A stretch of DNA of 41,861 nt, from positions 1-41,861 of the forward strand of contig JADLHL010000121.1 of assembly GCA_020848815.1 (NCBI GenBank). Reading direction: 5' to 3'. The translations under genes and the position numbers were made by a program. The stretch comes from Chitinophagaceae bacterium (lineage in GTDB: Bacteria > Bacteroidota > Bacteroidia > Chitinophagales > Chitinophagaceae). Each line of letters begins with the position of its first letter. Position 1 is the stretch's first letter. Below are positions 17,608-26,616 of the stretch, in pieces. The notes beneath the pieces are model-generated. The model saw nothing but the letters and a program-made list of their open reading frames with translations, searched no databases and was not told the origin of the DNA.

Positions 17608-18864
17608 TTAAAATCTTATTGAATCACGTAAGCCTTGCCCAATCCACAGTACTTTGCCTTGGGGCGTAGTGTAAACAACCGTTGGATATACGCCTATTGA
17701 GAATATTTCTCTCAGGCTACAAGCTGAAGTAGTTCTTAAAGGTTCAAAATAAGCCTGTTCAAACTGAAATTTGTTTAGATACGTTGAAGCATCTTTAAAT
17801 GTATGTTCATTGGCTACTACATAGCCTTTCCATCCCTCTGGCAGATATTTATAATACTCTTCTACCTGAGGTGTAAGAACTCTGCATGGTGCACACCAAG
17901 ACCCTGTAAAATAAAAAACTAAACTATCGGTCCCGCCGAATACAAATGGCTTTTCTGTTTTTAAATGTTTAGCAATAAGTGTGTCGCATTCAGCAATCAA
18001 ATTTTCACTAACAGATTGATGTACAGATTTTACAGAAAAGAACAACTGATTGTGCTTAAAGTTAAAACTATCAGGAATAACAGTAAGAGACATCTCTTCC
18101 ACATTCCACGATTTCTTTTTTATTAAAAAATCGAATGCATTGATGTAAGAAACTAACTTGCCCCTATCAGTATTATTTATTCTTAATAAATTGAACATGC
18201 CCATTTGTTGGTGTTTCATGGAGTAGTACTCAAATAACGAAAGCGCAGGTGTGAAAGGGTATAATTGAATGGCCATTTGCATTGTGTGGTTGTTCAACTC
18301 AATTTGACTTGCAGCTTTATATCCCGCAATTAAAGATGCATTGATAATGATGTTATCTTGTCTCTTATCAGCAAAAGAATATTGAAAAGTTGGCTGTACG
18401 AAAATGTAAAATGGAGGATGTAATAAAGAATCGGTTATACGATAGGAGTGTAGTGAGACTTGAATTACTTCACCTCCAATTCTTTCTCCTGTCATAGCTT
18501 CAGCTAATTCTTCTGGAAGATTTATCTTATAGGGAACTTCATCATTATAATGCCCATCATAGTTTGTGTCAAAAGCCATCCAGTAGCTTGTGCCGTCATA
18601 GCCAGTTAAAATGCTAAAGATTACTTTATTCGCTTTAGTAGTATCTGTTAGTACAAAATATTGTTCATAATAATGATTCAATGTCAATGAATCACCAATT
18701 GTGATGGAATTCTTTTGAATTGGTACTGGATTATTTACAGATCTATGAAATACAGATCTAGCAAATAGAGATGGATCGGGTCCATAGGTATGTAGAAATA
18801 AACTTTTCTGAGCGTTGATTTCTTCTGCTATTAGAATAGTTAGAAAAACAATGGCAAAACGCAT
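17608..18864 (-). CDS. Thioredoxin-fold protein of module B
   Basis: A 418-aa exported protein with a signal peptide (MRFAIVFLTILIAEEINAQ). The first 300 residues are not recognised and are rich in beta-strand-like and aromatic stretches. The C-terminal thioredoxin domain has FYFTGSWCAPCRVLTPQVEE with redox Cys324 and Cys327, and IGVYPTVVYTTPQGKVLW as the cis-Pro region. It is encoded just after precursor B with a long hairpin between. AT-rich compared with the exporter genes. Predicted to act in the periplasm on the disulfides of peptide B; the large N-terminal part may give substrate specificity or immunity (inference). Confidence 0.8.
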   Translation of the reverse strand: MRFAIVFLTILIAEEINAQKSLFLHTYGPDPSLFARSVFHRSVNNPVPIQKNSITIGDSLTLNHYYEQYFVLTDTTKANKVIFSILTGYDGTSYWMAFDTNYDGHYNDEVPYKINLPEELAEAMTGERIGGEVIQVSLHSYRITDSLLHPPFYIFVQPTFQYSFADKRQDNIIINASLIAGYKAASQIELNNHTMQMAIQLYPFTPALSLFEYYSMKHQQMGMFNLLRINNTDRGKLVSYINAFDFLIKKKSWNVEEMSLTVIPDSFNFKHNQLFFSVKSVHQSVSENLIAECDTLIAKHLKTEKPFVFGGTDSLVFYFTGSWCAPCRVLTPQVEEYYKYLPEGWKGYVVANEHTFKDASTYLNKFQFEQAYFEPLRTTSACSLREIFSIGVYPTVVYTTPQGKVLWIGQGLRDSIRF

Positions 18865-18892
18865 ATAGGGTATTTACTATGTAAATCAATAA

Positions 18893-18951
18893 AAGCCAAT
18901 TGAAAATAAAAGTCTTATGAATAGATATAAAAGACCATTTTCAATTGGCTT
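18893..18951 (-). terminator. Long hairpin between precursor B and its thioredoxin gene
   Basis: Perfect 15-bp arms (AAGCCAATTGAAAAT at 18893-18907 and its complement at 18937-18951), with an inner GTCTT/AAGAC pairing. Its place matches the hairpins of modules A, C, D and E. Confidence 0.75.
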
Positions 18952-18973
18952 ATTTTAAAAGGAAAAATTTACT

Positions 18974-19219
18974 TTAGTTTGGGGCATTTGTCAATCCACA
19001 ACTATGATGAGTTTGTTCTCCTGTGCTTTTGTTGACACAAAATACATCTCCATAGCCACTATCAGTACATTGTGAATTGTCCGGATTGTACCAAACACAT
19101 ACAGTTTCTCCAGGTAAAAAGCAATTTGCGCAAGCCATTGCGCCTGCCATAATGTTTTTCATCTCAGCCCGGCTGAGTTTGCCTGCTACAGTAGCGAGGC
19201 TCATTTTTTTTGTTTCCAT
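18974..19219 (-). CDS. Cysteine-rich double-glycine-type precursor peptide B
   Basis: An 81-aa precursor. The start is ATG 19219, giving METKKMSLATVAGKLSRAEM then KNIMAG; a TTG four codons upstream is unlikely. The leader resembles Bacteroidota GG/AG-type leaders (TIGR04149-like, 'LSRAEMKxxxGG') and would be cut after Ala-Gly near residue 26. The predicted core of about 55 residues has six Cys with spacing C-x2-C-x8-C-x9-C-x9-C-x12-C, consistent with three disulfides. The leader DNA is nearly identical to those of C, D and E while the core is unrelated. It has its own upstream repeat R and a palindromic operator about 270 bp before the start. Confidence 0.85.
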   Translation of the reverse strand: METKKMSLATVAGKLSRAEMKNIMAGAMACANCFLPGETVCVWYNPDNSQCTDSGYGDVFCVNKSTGEQTHHSCGLTNAPN

Positions 19220-19540
19220 GGTTTTTACCAATTTAAACGGTTTTAAAATAGGTGTTTACCCCGTTAGTTTTTGGCCATACAGGGTGCTGGGCCGCCGGGC
19301 ATTTGCCATGCATTGCAAATGAGTGCTTACCGGGCTTTTTCCACAGGGCACTACTCCTGCAGAAAATGAAAGACCATGTCATCAAACGCTGCATTGCAGA
19401 GCTAACGGTTGCAGGTTGGTGCTATGCATGCGTTGGTTAAATGTCGATATAAAAAATCATTCATCATAACCGGAGCGGGCATGTAAACTGTACATTACCT
19501 ACACCTTATGTGTAGGTAATGCACATGCAGTTGTGTTGTG
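19220..19540 (-). repeat. Leader repeat R, copy B (long form with operator palindrome)
   Basis: About 310 bp matching 30358-30680 upstream of precursor E with few differences, including the common tracts GGGCCGCCGGGCATTTGCCA, TTTTTCCACAGGGCACTACT and GGTGCTATGCATGCG, and the palindrome at 19489-19525. The short form shared with A and D covers roughly the first 150 bp. Between here and the end of the HlyD-like gene (19541-19707) I see no gene or clear structure. Confidence 0.85.
19489..19525. promoter_or_regulatory. Operator palindrome upstream of module B
   Basis: Arms TGTACATTACCTACAC (19489-19504) and 19510-19525, complementary except for one position, around a 5-nt centre. The sequence TACACCTTA-n-n-TGTAGGT recurs upstream of module E and in the XRE/VKOR divergent region, which suggests binding by the XRE regulator encoded in the island (inference). 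Confidence 0.65.
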
Positions 19541-19707
19541 AAAGGTTGTTTTGTAGATGCTTCTGATAGTTGCTTTCATTTGTTCAATAAAGTGATGAGT
19601 GCAAAGTGTTACAATGCATATTTGTACATCTGCTATGAAGGATGAAAACAGCAATACTTTACAGGGAGCAAGATGCATGAGGATATTTATAGCACATAAC
19701 GAATGAG

Positions 19708-21048
19708 TTATCTCCTTACTGCTTTATCTATGCCATCCAGCAGCCGCTGAAGCAAGCGCCTGTTGTCGGTTACAATGTCTACCTGTGCTTGCAGGCCATG
19801 CCGGTAGCTGAGGACAATCTGCTTGTCTGTTACCAGGCCATTGGGCAGTATTAACTTTCCTAAATAGCCACTATCGGTGGGCAGTGTATTAATGCCGGTA
19901 AGCAGAGCATCTACAGTGCCAAATTCTTCATACGGGTAGGCGGTAAACCGCAGCCTTGCATGTTGGCCAATTTTTAGTTTGCCAAAGTTGTATTGTGAAA
20001 GCGTGGCCGCCACATAATAGCCCGCATTGGGCGGTACAATACTACCTATGGATTGGCCTCGCTGCATGTTGGTGCCTGCTTGCAAAAAGCCATTCAGCGA
20101 CAGTCGACCATGGCACGGTGCAACAATCAGGTATTGCTGCTGCCATGCGGCCAATTTGGCCAGCCACTGCTGTAGAGCTTGCCTGAAAATTTCCGTTTGT
20201 TGGGCTATCTCATTGTTCAGTTGGGCTATTTCTTTTTGCTTATCGTGGGCCTGCATGTTGTTGTTGAGAAGTGCTGCCGAAAGCTGCGGGCCTTGCAGTT
20301 GTTTGTTTACCCATTTGCTCTGCTCGTTGCGAAACTCCACCGGCGCTATTACCTGCTGGTTGGCCAATTTGTTGCTGGCCGCAAAATTGTCGGCAGCCAG
20401 GGCAATATCTTGTTGGGTAAGTTGCTGCTGCTGTTGCAGTATTTTTTGCTGTGCTTGTAAAAAAGCAACGTCTTGACGAAGCATCTGCATTTTTTGCTGA
20501 TAGTACCCCTGCTGCAAGTATTGTGTAAAGGTTTGTAACGCAGCCATCAGTTGTTGAAAATCGGCCTGCACTTCACCCATGCGAAAGCTGCCCGCTATTT
20601 CTTGGAATTGATGGTACCAATGCAGCGCTGCTGTAGGGTTGGCATTGGCCATTTCATGGTGCAGGCTATCCGTCATTTGCTGCAAGCGCAAAAGGTGCTC
20701 ATAATTTGCAGTGCTTTGCATGACCGCTATGAGCTGGCTTTGAGGCACACTATCGCCATCGGCAAAAAAGAGATGCTGCAAGCGGCCATCGGTACGCACC
20801 ACCAGCTCCTGCGGCGAATGCGTGGCCATAAGCATACCCGTAGCCTGCACCCTGTCGGGATAGTGTATGAACCAGGTAGCGGCCAGTAGTAAGCCCAGCA
20901 ATGCCCCAAACAACACGATACCCCAGCGTACCAACCAGGGTGGCCGGTGGCTCAGCAAGGCCGTAAACGAAGCTTCCATCGCCGGTGCGGTATGCACGGC
21001 CGGGGCGGCCTGTAACGGACTTTCTGTATCGTGGTTATTCGTTGCCAA
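19708..21048 (-). CDS. HlyD-family membrane fusion/periplasmic adaptor protein
   Basis: A 446-aa adaptor. The short cytoplasmic N-terminus is followed by one membrane helix near residues 38-62 (WGIVLFGALLGLLLAATWF), a split lipoyl/barrel-sandwich region beginning QATGMLMATHSPQELVVRTDGRL, a long Gln-rich coiled-coil hairpin (about 110-310), then the second half (APCHGRLSLNGFLQAGTNMQ) and a beta-barrel domain. It overlaps the exporter gene by 14 bp, so translation is coupled. With the ABC exporter it would carry peptides across the inner membrane and periplasm. An outer-membrane TolC-like partner is not encoded here. Confidence 0.92.
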   Translation of the reverse strand: MATNNHDTESPLQAAPAVHTAPAMEASFTALLSHRPPWLVRWGIVLFGALLGLLLAATWFIHYPDRVQATGMLMATHSPQELVVRTDGRLQHLFFADGDSVPQSQLIAVMQSTANYEHLLRLQQMTDSLHHEMANANPTAALHWYHQFQEIAGSFRMGEVQADFQQLMAALQTFTQYLQQGYYQQKMQMLRQDVAFLQAQQKILQQQQQLTQQDIALAADNFAASNKLANQQVIAPVEFRNEQSKWVNKQLQGPQLSAALLNNNMQAHDKQKEIAQLNNEIAQQTEIFRQALQQWLAKLAAWQQQYLIVAPCHGRLSLNGFLQAGTNMQRGQSIGSIVPPNAGYYVAATLSQYNFGKLKIGQHARLRFTAYPYEEFGTVDALLTGINTLPTDSGYLGKLILPNGLVTDKQIVLSYRHGLQAQVDIVTDNRRLLQRLLDGIDKAVRR

Positions 21049-23248
21049 GTTCTAATTGGTTTTTTACCAGTTCATAATATCGGCCCCGAAGGTTTACAAG
21101 GCTTTCATGCGTGCCTTCTTCCGCTATGGCTCCTTTGTGCATCACTACTATTTTATGGGCATGCCTCACCGTGCTCAGCCTATGCGCTACTACCAGCACC
21201 GTTTTGTGGGCACAAAACCGTTGCAGGTTTTCTACAATTACTTTTTCATTGTTAGCATCCAGCGAGTTGGTGGCTTCATCTAAAAAAATAAACTGCGGCT
21301 GCTTGTACACGGCTCTTGCCAAAGCCAACCGTTGCCGCTGGCCGCCGCTCATGCCTACCCCTTCTGCCCCCAGCTTGGTATAAAAGCCAAGTGGCAAGGC
21401 TTCTATATAGTCGAGTATATTGGCTATTCTGCAGGCTTCCAGCACCCGTTCCATATCTACCGGTTCTTCGGTTACGGTGATTTTTTTGAGAATGGTATCG
21501 TTGAATACATAGCTATCCTGCATGACTACCCCGCAGCGGCTGCGCCAATACCTTGGGCTAATGCTGCTAAAAGCGGTAGCGCCAATGGTAATGCTGCCGC
21601 TGTACGTTTCATAAAAGCGAAGCAGTAGCTTGAGCAGGGTGGTTTTGCCGCTGCCACTCAGGCCTACTATGGCGGTGGTTTGCTGTGCCGGTATGGTAAG
21701 CGATAGCTGGCGTAGCACCGGCTCATTGCCCGCCCCGGGATAGGTAAAACTGAGATTATTGATGTGGATGCTGTGCTCTTGCGGCAGCCGGTGTTGAAAT
21801 TGCCTCGCTGCAGGTTCTTCATCGGGCAGTACTTGTATATCGTTCATGCGCTCCAGTGATATGCTGGCATCTTGCGCCTGTTGGGTAAAGCCAATGAGCT
21901 GCTCAATGGGAGCGTTGAGCTGACCAATGATGTACTGTACCGCCAGCATTACCCCCAAGCTTAGCTTGCCCTCCACCACCTGCTGCGCCACCAAAAAAGT
22001 GATGAGGATGTTTTTGCCCTGATTAATGAACAAGGCGCCAAACTGCTGATACTGGTTGAGCGACAGGCTTTTGAAATTGAGCCGGAATACCGCCGCCTGC
22101 AAGCCCTCCCATTTCCAGCGGAAACTGTGCTCGGCGTTGTTCAGCTTTATCTCCTGCACCCCATACACCAATTGCATGCTGGCATTGCTTTCACGGGCCA
22201 TAATGGCAAAGCGCTGATAATCGAGCCGGCGCCGAAAACGCAAAAACAAGCGAATCCATAAAAAGTACAATACACTACCTGCGGCAAAAATCATAAATAT
22301 TTGAGCGTTGTATTGCAGCAGCACTACCGAAAACACCAGCAAATTAAAAAGGCTAAACAGGGTACTCAGTGCAGTGCCGGTGAGAAACTGCTCTATCCGC
22401 TGCTGATCGCTGAGGCGTTGCAAAATATCGCCGGGGTGCTTGGTATCGAAAAAATGAATGGGCAGGCGCAGCAGCTTGGCCCAAAAAGCACTCAGCAATT
22501 GCAGGTTTACCCGTGTGCTTACATGCAGCAGTATGCGGCTGCGGATGAACTCTACCAGTGTTTGGCTGAGCAGCAGCATAAGCTGTGCCGCTAAAATAAT
22601 TTGGATAAAATGGAGGTTGCGGGTATTGATGCCCGTATCTACCAGGCTTTGGGTAAGAAAAGGAAAGATGAGCTGCAACAGGCTGCCCAATAGCAGGCCC
22701 AGCCCCACTTGCAACAGGTAGCGGCGGTACCTGCCCAACTGCTGCACCATGTGCCACCAGCCAAATACCTTGGGGGCGGCTTGCTCCTCCGCCGCATCAT
22801 CTTCTTGGTGGGTATGCAAGGCGGGGGTAGCCTCCAGCAGCAAGGCAATGCCTTTGGCCTCTGTGCCCTCTTGGGTGCTGAGCCAGTGCTGCTGCAGTTG
22901 TGCATGGCTCAGCAACAGTAGCCCCTTGGCCGGATCGGCTATTTGCACCTGCCCCTTTTTGGTGGCCGGCGTAAGCACTACAAAATGGTGCTGATCCCAA
23001 TGCAAGATGGCGGGCAGTGGCGCCTCTTGCAGCAACTGCTGCAGGGTAAGCTTGGCCCCTACGGCATGAAAGCCCAATGCCTCTGCCGCATTGGCCAAGC
23101 CCAGTAGGCTGGCACCCTGCTTGCCATACTCCGTTTTGCTACGCAGGTACTCTAAGCTTACACTACGCCCATAATGCTTGGCCACCATGCGCAGGCAGGT
23201 AGGGCCACAATCCATGGCATCGAGCTGGCGGTAGTGGGGGAAGGGCAT
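21035..23248 (-). CDS. Peptidase-containing ABC transporter (C39 peptidase, bacteriocin-type exporter)
   Basis: A 737-aa exporter that removes double-glycine leaders and exports the cores. The N-terminal C39 domain (1 to about 130) has YRQLDAMDCGPTCLRMVAKH with catalytic Cys14, His88 in HHFVVL and Asp105 in ADPAKG. The six-helix membrane domain spans about 155-440. The nucleotide-binding domain has Walker A GLSGSGKT at 529-536, signature SGGQ at 634-637 and Walker B with LDEA at 656-659. The start ATG 23248 is also supported by the relic copy at 17587. It is the only intact leader peptidase/exporter in the island and is therefore the natural processor of precursors B to E. Confidence 0.95.
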   Translation of the reverse strand: MPFPHYRQLDAMDCGPTCLRMVAKHYGRSVSLEYLRSKTEYGKQGASLLGLANAAEALGFHAVGAKLTLQQLLQEAPLPAILHWDQHHFVVLTPATKKGQVQIADPAKGLLLLSHAQLQQHWLSTQEGTEAKGIALLLEATPALHTHQEDDAAEEQAAPKVFGWWHMVQQLGRYRRYLLQVGLGLLLGSLLQLIFPFLTQSLVDTGINTRNLHFIQIILAAQLMLLLSQTLVEFIRSRILLHVSTRVNLQLLSAFWAKLLRLPIHFFDTKHPGDILQRLSDQQRIEQFLTGTALSTLFSLFNLLVFSVVLLQYNAQIFMIFAAGSVLYFLWIRLFLRFRRRLDYQRFAIMARESNASMQLVYGVQEIKLNNAEHSFRWKWEGLQAAVFRLNFKSLSLNQYQQFGALFINQGKNILITFLVAQQVVEGKLSLGVMLAVQYIIGQLNAPIEQLIGFTQQAQDASISLERMNDIQVLPDEEPAARQFQHRLPQEHSIHINNLSFTYPGAGNEPVLRQLSLTIPAQQTTAIVGLSGSGKTTLLKLLLRFYETYSGSITIGATAFSSISPRYWRSRCGVVMQDSYVFNDTILKKITVTEEPVDMERVLEACRIANILDYIEALPLGFYTKLGAEGVGMSGGQRQRLALARAVYKQPQFIFLDEATNSLDANNEKVIVENLQRFCAHKTVLVVAHRLSTVRHAHKIVVMHKGAIAEEGTHESLVNLRGRYYELVKNQLELGNE

Positions 23249-23347
23249 GGGGTTATACGATTACTATTGAGAGCTATCATTCGAATTATGAAATGACTGG
23301 ATTGAATATACGAGCACAGGTTTTTTATGATAATAGCTTTAAAGCAA

Positions 23348-24505
23348 TCATTTGCCTGTTTTTTTATAACTCTCTGATAGTAATGTTGCTAACTCCGAAA
23401 TAGAAATATTTTTTTTAAGTATCACTCCATCACTGTTTAGCAAGAAGTTTGTAGGGAAGGAGTTGATTGCAAGTTGTGTTGTAGTCTTACCACTTTTATC
23501 CAATAAGTGTAGCCAATTAAGAGACTCTTTATGAATTAAATTGCGCCAAGTGTCAATTTTGGATTCTTCATCAATAGAAATTCCGATGATTTGAAAACCA
23601 TATTGTCTGTATATTTTGAATAAGCGCTTAAGTTCTGGAAACTGCTTTCTACAAGGCATACAATCTGTAAACCAAAAGTCAACCAAGGTAAATGAACCCC
23701 CTAGTTTAGGTTTATCTATAACTGTAATTTCTTCCTGTATATTTTGAAATTGAAGTTCTGGAAAAACCGAATTAATGCTAAGCAATTCACTTGCAGATAG
23801 ATCTTGTAAAAAGATCAATCCTATTGGTGAATTTCGAATTTCAACAGGGAACTTATTGAAAATGCTTCTGTAAGAACTGTTATGCCCAATATTCTTGAGT
23901 CTCTCAATCATTTTCCATAAGGTTACATGAGAGTTTGGATGTAATTCTGCATATAATTGAAATAATGAGTCTGACTGATGCGATAACAGCTTTTGCTTCG
24001 CTTCAAATTCAAGAAGAACTTCTTTAGGTAACTTGCCATCATAATTATTGTAAATAACTTCTTCGTGTTCGTAAAATCTATTTACATCTTCTATAAATCG
24101 TTTAAAAAAAATATTGTATTCATATTTCATTTCGTTTTGACAGAGAGAGTTAGCAATTCTTGGAGAAATATGCTCGTCAATCGAATCAATTTCTATAAAA
24201 ACATTCTCTCCATTAACGAAAACAAAATCTGTTGCCCCACTGGAAAGATTACTTTGAATATAAAATCTGTAAGCGTATGTATCATTATCATGTATTCTTC
24301 TAAACTTGAATAATCCATTTTTTATTATTGCAGAATCTTTCATGAAATTAGGGCCATAGTATTTTGCTTCATTTATCACAGGTAATATGTAAATCATTCC
24401 AGAATCGACATTACTTACATAACCCTCAATTGTATAATCTAATGGTTGAGAAATGCTTAAAGAGAAATTCAAAAAGTAAACCAGAAGTATCAGTATTTTT
24501 TTCAA
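23348..24505 (-). CDS. TlpA-family thiol oxidoreductase of module C
   Basis: A 385-aa exported protein with a signal peptide (MKKILILLVYFLNFSLSIS). A DUF4369-like N-terminal beta domain follows (YTIEGYVSNVDSGMIYILPV...NGLFKF), then a helical middle, then a C-terminal TlpA domain with LVDFWFTDCMPCRKQFPEL; the redox pair is Cys282 and Cys285. The cis-Pro region is NSFPTNFLLNSDG. It is strongly AT-rich, unlike the exporter gene downstream. It lies after precursor C with a terminator-like hairpin between, and 99 bp before the exporter start. Predicted to be the module-specific disulfide reductase or isomerase. Confidence 0.87.
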   Translation of the reverse strand: MKKILILLVYFLNFSLSISQPLDYTIEGYVSNVDSGMIYILPVINEAKYYGPNFMKDSAIIKNGLFKFRRIHDNDTYAYRFYIQSNLSSGATDFVFVNGENVFIEIDSIDEHISPRIANSLCQNEMKYEYNIFFKRFIEDVNRFYEHEEVIYNNYDGKLPKEVLLEFEAKQKLLSHQSDSLFQLYAELHPNSHVTLWKMIERLKNIGHNSSYRSIFNKFPVEIRNSPIGLIFLQDLSASELLSINSVFPELQFQNIQEEITVIDKPKLGGSFTLVDFWFTDCMPCRKQFPELKRLFKIYRQYGFQIIGISIDEESKIDTWRNLIHKESLNWLHLLDKSGKTTTQLAINSFPTNFLLNSDGVILKKNISISELATLLSESYKKTGK

Positions 24506-24566
24506 GTCGAATATTTTTAGTTTCTAATATTTTTATCGTTGACTTATTCTCTCCCCATCTAAATAA

Positions 24567-24601
24567 GGGGAGTTTCATTCATGCTTATAATGAAACTCCC
24601 C
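24567..24601 (-). terminator. Hairpin between precursor C and its TlpA gene
   Basis: Perfect 13-bp arms, GGGGAGTTTCATT at 24567-24579 and its complement at 24589-24601, loop 9 nt. It lies seven bases after the precursor stop. It would end or attenuate precursor transcripts on the minus strand. Confidence 0.78.
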
Positions 24602-24608
24602 AATAGAA

Positions 24609-24827
24609 TTAACACATGAGGGGCTTTGCACAAACCTTTAGCTCAACACAAGATGGTGAACTTCTGCATACTTTGATGCCGCATTGGGAATCACTTGTAC
24701 AGGCATTGCAAATTGGCTTAAGATCGTCTTCAATTGCCATGTCTTCGATTCCTCCCATTACATTTTTCATCTCAGCCCGGCTGAGTTGGCCTGCTATAGT
24801 AGCGAGGCTCATTTTTTTTGTTTCCAT
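24609..24827 (-). CDS. Cysteine-rich double-glycine-type precursor peptide C
   Basis: A 72-aa precursor with the leader METKKMSLATIAGQLSRAEM then KNVMGG, the only copy ending in a true Gly-Gly. The predicted core of 46 residues begins with an acidic stretch (IEDMAIEDD) and has seven Cys with spacing C-x2-C-x5-C-x4-C-x5-C-x5-C-x5-C. An odd number leaves one free thiol or allows dimer formation. Unlike A, B, D and E it lacks the upstream repeat R and sits 138 bp after the module D TlpA gene, so it may depend on module D transcription or on a separate promoter in that gap. Confidence 0.85.
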   Translation of the reverse strand: METKKMSLATIAGQLSRAEMKNVMGGIEDMAIEDDLKPICNACTSDSQCGIKVCRSSPSCVELKVCAKPLMC

Positions 24828-24965
24828 TGTGTTTAATATTTATTGATTTAGTAAAAGTTGATTTCAGGTCTCTTATCATTAGAGTACCAAGTATTTCAGC
24901 TTAAGTTTTCAAAAAAAAGATCTGGTAGTAGATCATGTGCATTGACCAATAGTTATGATGTCTGA

Positions 24966-26336
24966 TTATTCTATTAATAATTTTTCAATGAATTGAATTA
25001 ATCCTTCCTTGTCGCTCGGTTCGAAACCGCTAAATGAGGCCACCCTGAAGTTTTTATCTACAATTACAATACGGGGTAATGAGTACAATTGATATTCAGG
25101 GATAGCATACCTGTTTATAATCCAAGTATTTTTTCCAAGATTATATTTTGATACTGCCGATTCCCATTTAGCTGTATTCTCATCTATAGAAACAGATTGA
25201 ATGACTACGTTACTGTCATTGATAAAGTGTTGTTTAATTGCCTCAATTTGTGGAAATGCTTGAATACAAGGGCCACACCATGTAGCCCAAAAATCGAGTA
25301 AGATGACTTTACCTTTTAAATCGCTTAATTTAACCGACTTTTTATTAATGTTGAGTGCTGCAAAATCTTGGGCTTGACTCCCATTTGCGAAAATTGATTT
25401 TGACTTTAGAAATTCAAGTAATGGGTAACGATATTCTTCTTTAACTATTAGGTTAATACGATCATTTATCTTTTCAAAGTCAGCATTTTCATACTGGTAA
25501 TTCATGTCTGCAAAAATTGAACTAGCCGTAATCCATTCTTTTATAGTTAAAGAGGATGTGCTAGCAGAGTCTTGCTTATTGTATTTGATTACATACCCGG
25601 CAATTTTTTGATAAACTACAAGATCGAGATAGTCACTGTTGACGAATTTGTTAATGAACGGCTCTATTAGTTTACCAATTTGAGGCATAAACGTTTGTTG
25701 GAAGCGTTTACTCGAGTCCATAGATAACTTGTGTCTCTCTGGATAAAACCAAGTTAAACTCACTATACTGTTGATGATATCTGCTTTTATTCTGGCTTCT
25801 TCAAGCTCAATAAATAAAGGGCTAGCATCTGGCAGGGCTAATAAACTTTGATGCCTTTTTTTGCCATAATCAACGAAAGCGTCAATTGTCTCATTAACTG
25901 TAGATTTTATTAAACTAGAATATTCACAATAGGAGCCTGCTTTTGGGAAGGCTGTATTTTTTAAATAATCATTTAATTTCCAATTACTCCCTTCAAACTT
26001 TGCCTTTTCAGGAAGATTGAAGTCGATTTGTACATTTATGTTATCTCCAGGGCTCAAATAAATAATATTTCTGCCTAGTCGAAAATATCCTGGACTTTTT
26101 ACATGTGTTTTGATTGAAAAATTCCCAAGACTATCTGGCAAAAAATAACGTTCAGGATTAGATGCGGAAATCCTTCCCACTGCAGACATATCCTCCAATT
26201 CAATTTGATTGCTAATATTGACTATGTTCCCCTTGATAATTACATTATCTATATTCTTTTGTCCAAATGATGAAATAGACCATAGTGGAATTATGGCTGT
26301 TACTTTTAAAAAAATCAGTATTAATTTTTCTTGCAT
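24966..26336 (-). CDS. TlpA-family thiol oxidoreductase of module D
   Basis: A 456-aa exported protein when started at ATG 26336 (MQEKLILIFLKVTAIIPLW signal peptide). A longer frame to 26375 runs into the upstream hairpin and is less likely. The N-terminal domain (NVIIKGNIVNIS...LSPGDNINVQIDF) is of the DUF4369/TlpA-associated type, the middle is helical, and the C-terminal TlpA domain has ILLDFWATWCGPCIQAFPQI with Cys354 and Cys357. The cis-Pro region is SLPRIVIVDK. It follows precursor D. The classical CGPC active site and ATWCGPC context point to a reductase or isomerase. The gene is AT-rich. Confidence 0.88.
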   Translation of the reverse strand: MQEKLILIFLKVTAIIPLWSISSFGQKNIDNVIIKGNIVNISNQIELEDMSAVGRISASNPERYFLPDSLGNFSIKTHVKSPGYFRLGRNIIYLSPGDNINVQIDFNLPEKAKFEGSNWKLNDYLKNTAFPKAGSYCEYSSLIKSTVNETIDAFVDYGKKRHQSLLALPDASPLFIELEEARIKADIINSIVSLTWFYPERHKLSMDSSKRFQQTFMPQIGKLIEPFINKFVNSDYLDLVVYQKIAGYVIKYNKQDSASTSSLTIKEWITASSIFADMNYQYENADFEKINDRINLIVKEEYRYPLLEFLKSKSIFANGSQAQDFAALNINKKSVKLSDLKGKVILLDFWATWCGPCIQAFPQIEAIKQHFINDSNVVIQSVSIDENTAKWESAVSKYNLGKNTWIINRYAIPEYQLYSLPRIVIVDKNFRVASFSGFEPSDKEGLIQFIEKLLIE

Positions 26337-26360
26337 GGAGTATCTTAATATTAAATGAAC

Positions 26361-26385
26361 ACTTCGACAAATCATTTGTCGAAGT
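26361..26385 (-). terminator. Hairpin between precursor D and its TlpA gene
   Basis: Perfect 11-bp arms ACTTCGACAAA (26361-26371) and TTTGTCGAAGT (26375-26385) with a 3-nt loop, extended with one mismatch to an outer ATGAA/TTCAT pairing. It lies 12 bp after the precursor stop. Confidence 0.75.
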
Positions 26386-26397
26386 ATTCATTAATGA

Positions 26398-26616
26398 CTA
26401 ATAAAGGAAACAAGCCTTGATTGATTTCCCACCACATGTTCCTGTTGTACACTTTCTATCTCGTGGACAATCAGCTGTTGTCAGGCAAGTATCGTTGCAT
26501 TCAATTGTTTCATCCCCAGTATCTTCAAAAGATGAATTCCCTGCCATTACATTTTTCATCTCAGCCCGGCTGAGTTTGCCTGCTACAGTAGCGAGGCTCA
26601 TTTTTTTTGTTTCCAT
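26398..26616 (-). CDS. Cysteine-rich double-glycine-type precursor peptide D (knottin-like spacing)
   Basis: A 72-aa precursor with the leader METKKMSLATVAGKLSRAEM then KNVMAG. The predicted 46-residue core starts NSSFEDTGDETIE and has six Cys in the order C-x3-C-x5-C-x5-C-x4-C-x7-C (ECNDTCLTTADCPRDRKC and so on). The compact spacing with Asp before the third Cys and Gly-Gly after the fifth recalls cystine-knot miniproteins (inference from spacing only). It is directly downstream of the VKOR-thioredoxin gene and its repeat R contains that gene's coding end, so this may be the founding copy. Confidence 0.87.
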   Translation of the reverse strand: METKKMSLATVAGKLSRAEMKNVMAGNSSFEDTGDETIECNDTCLTTADCPRDRKCTTGTCGGKSIKACFLY

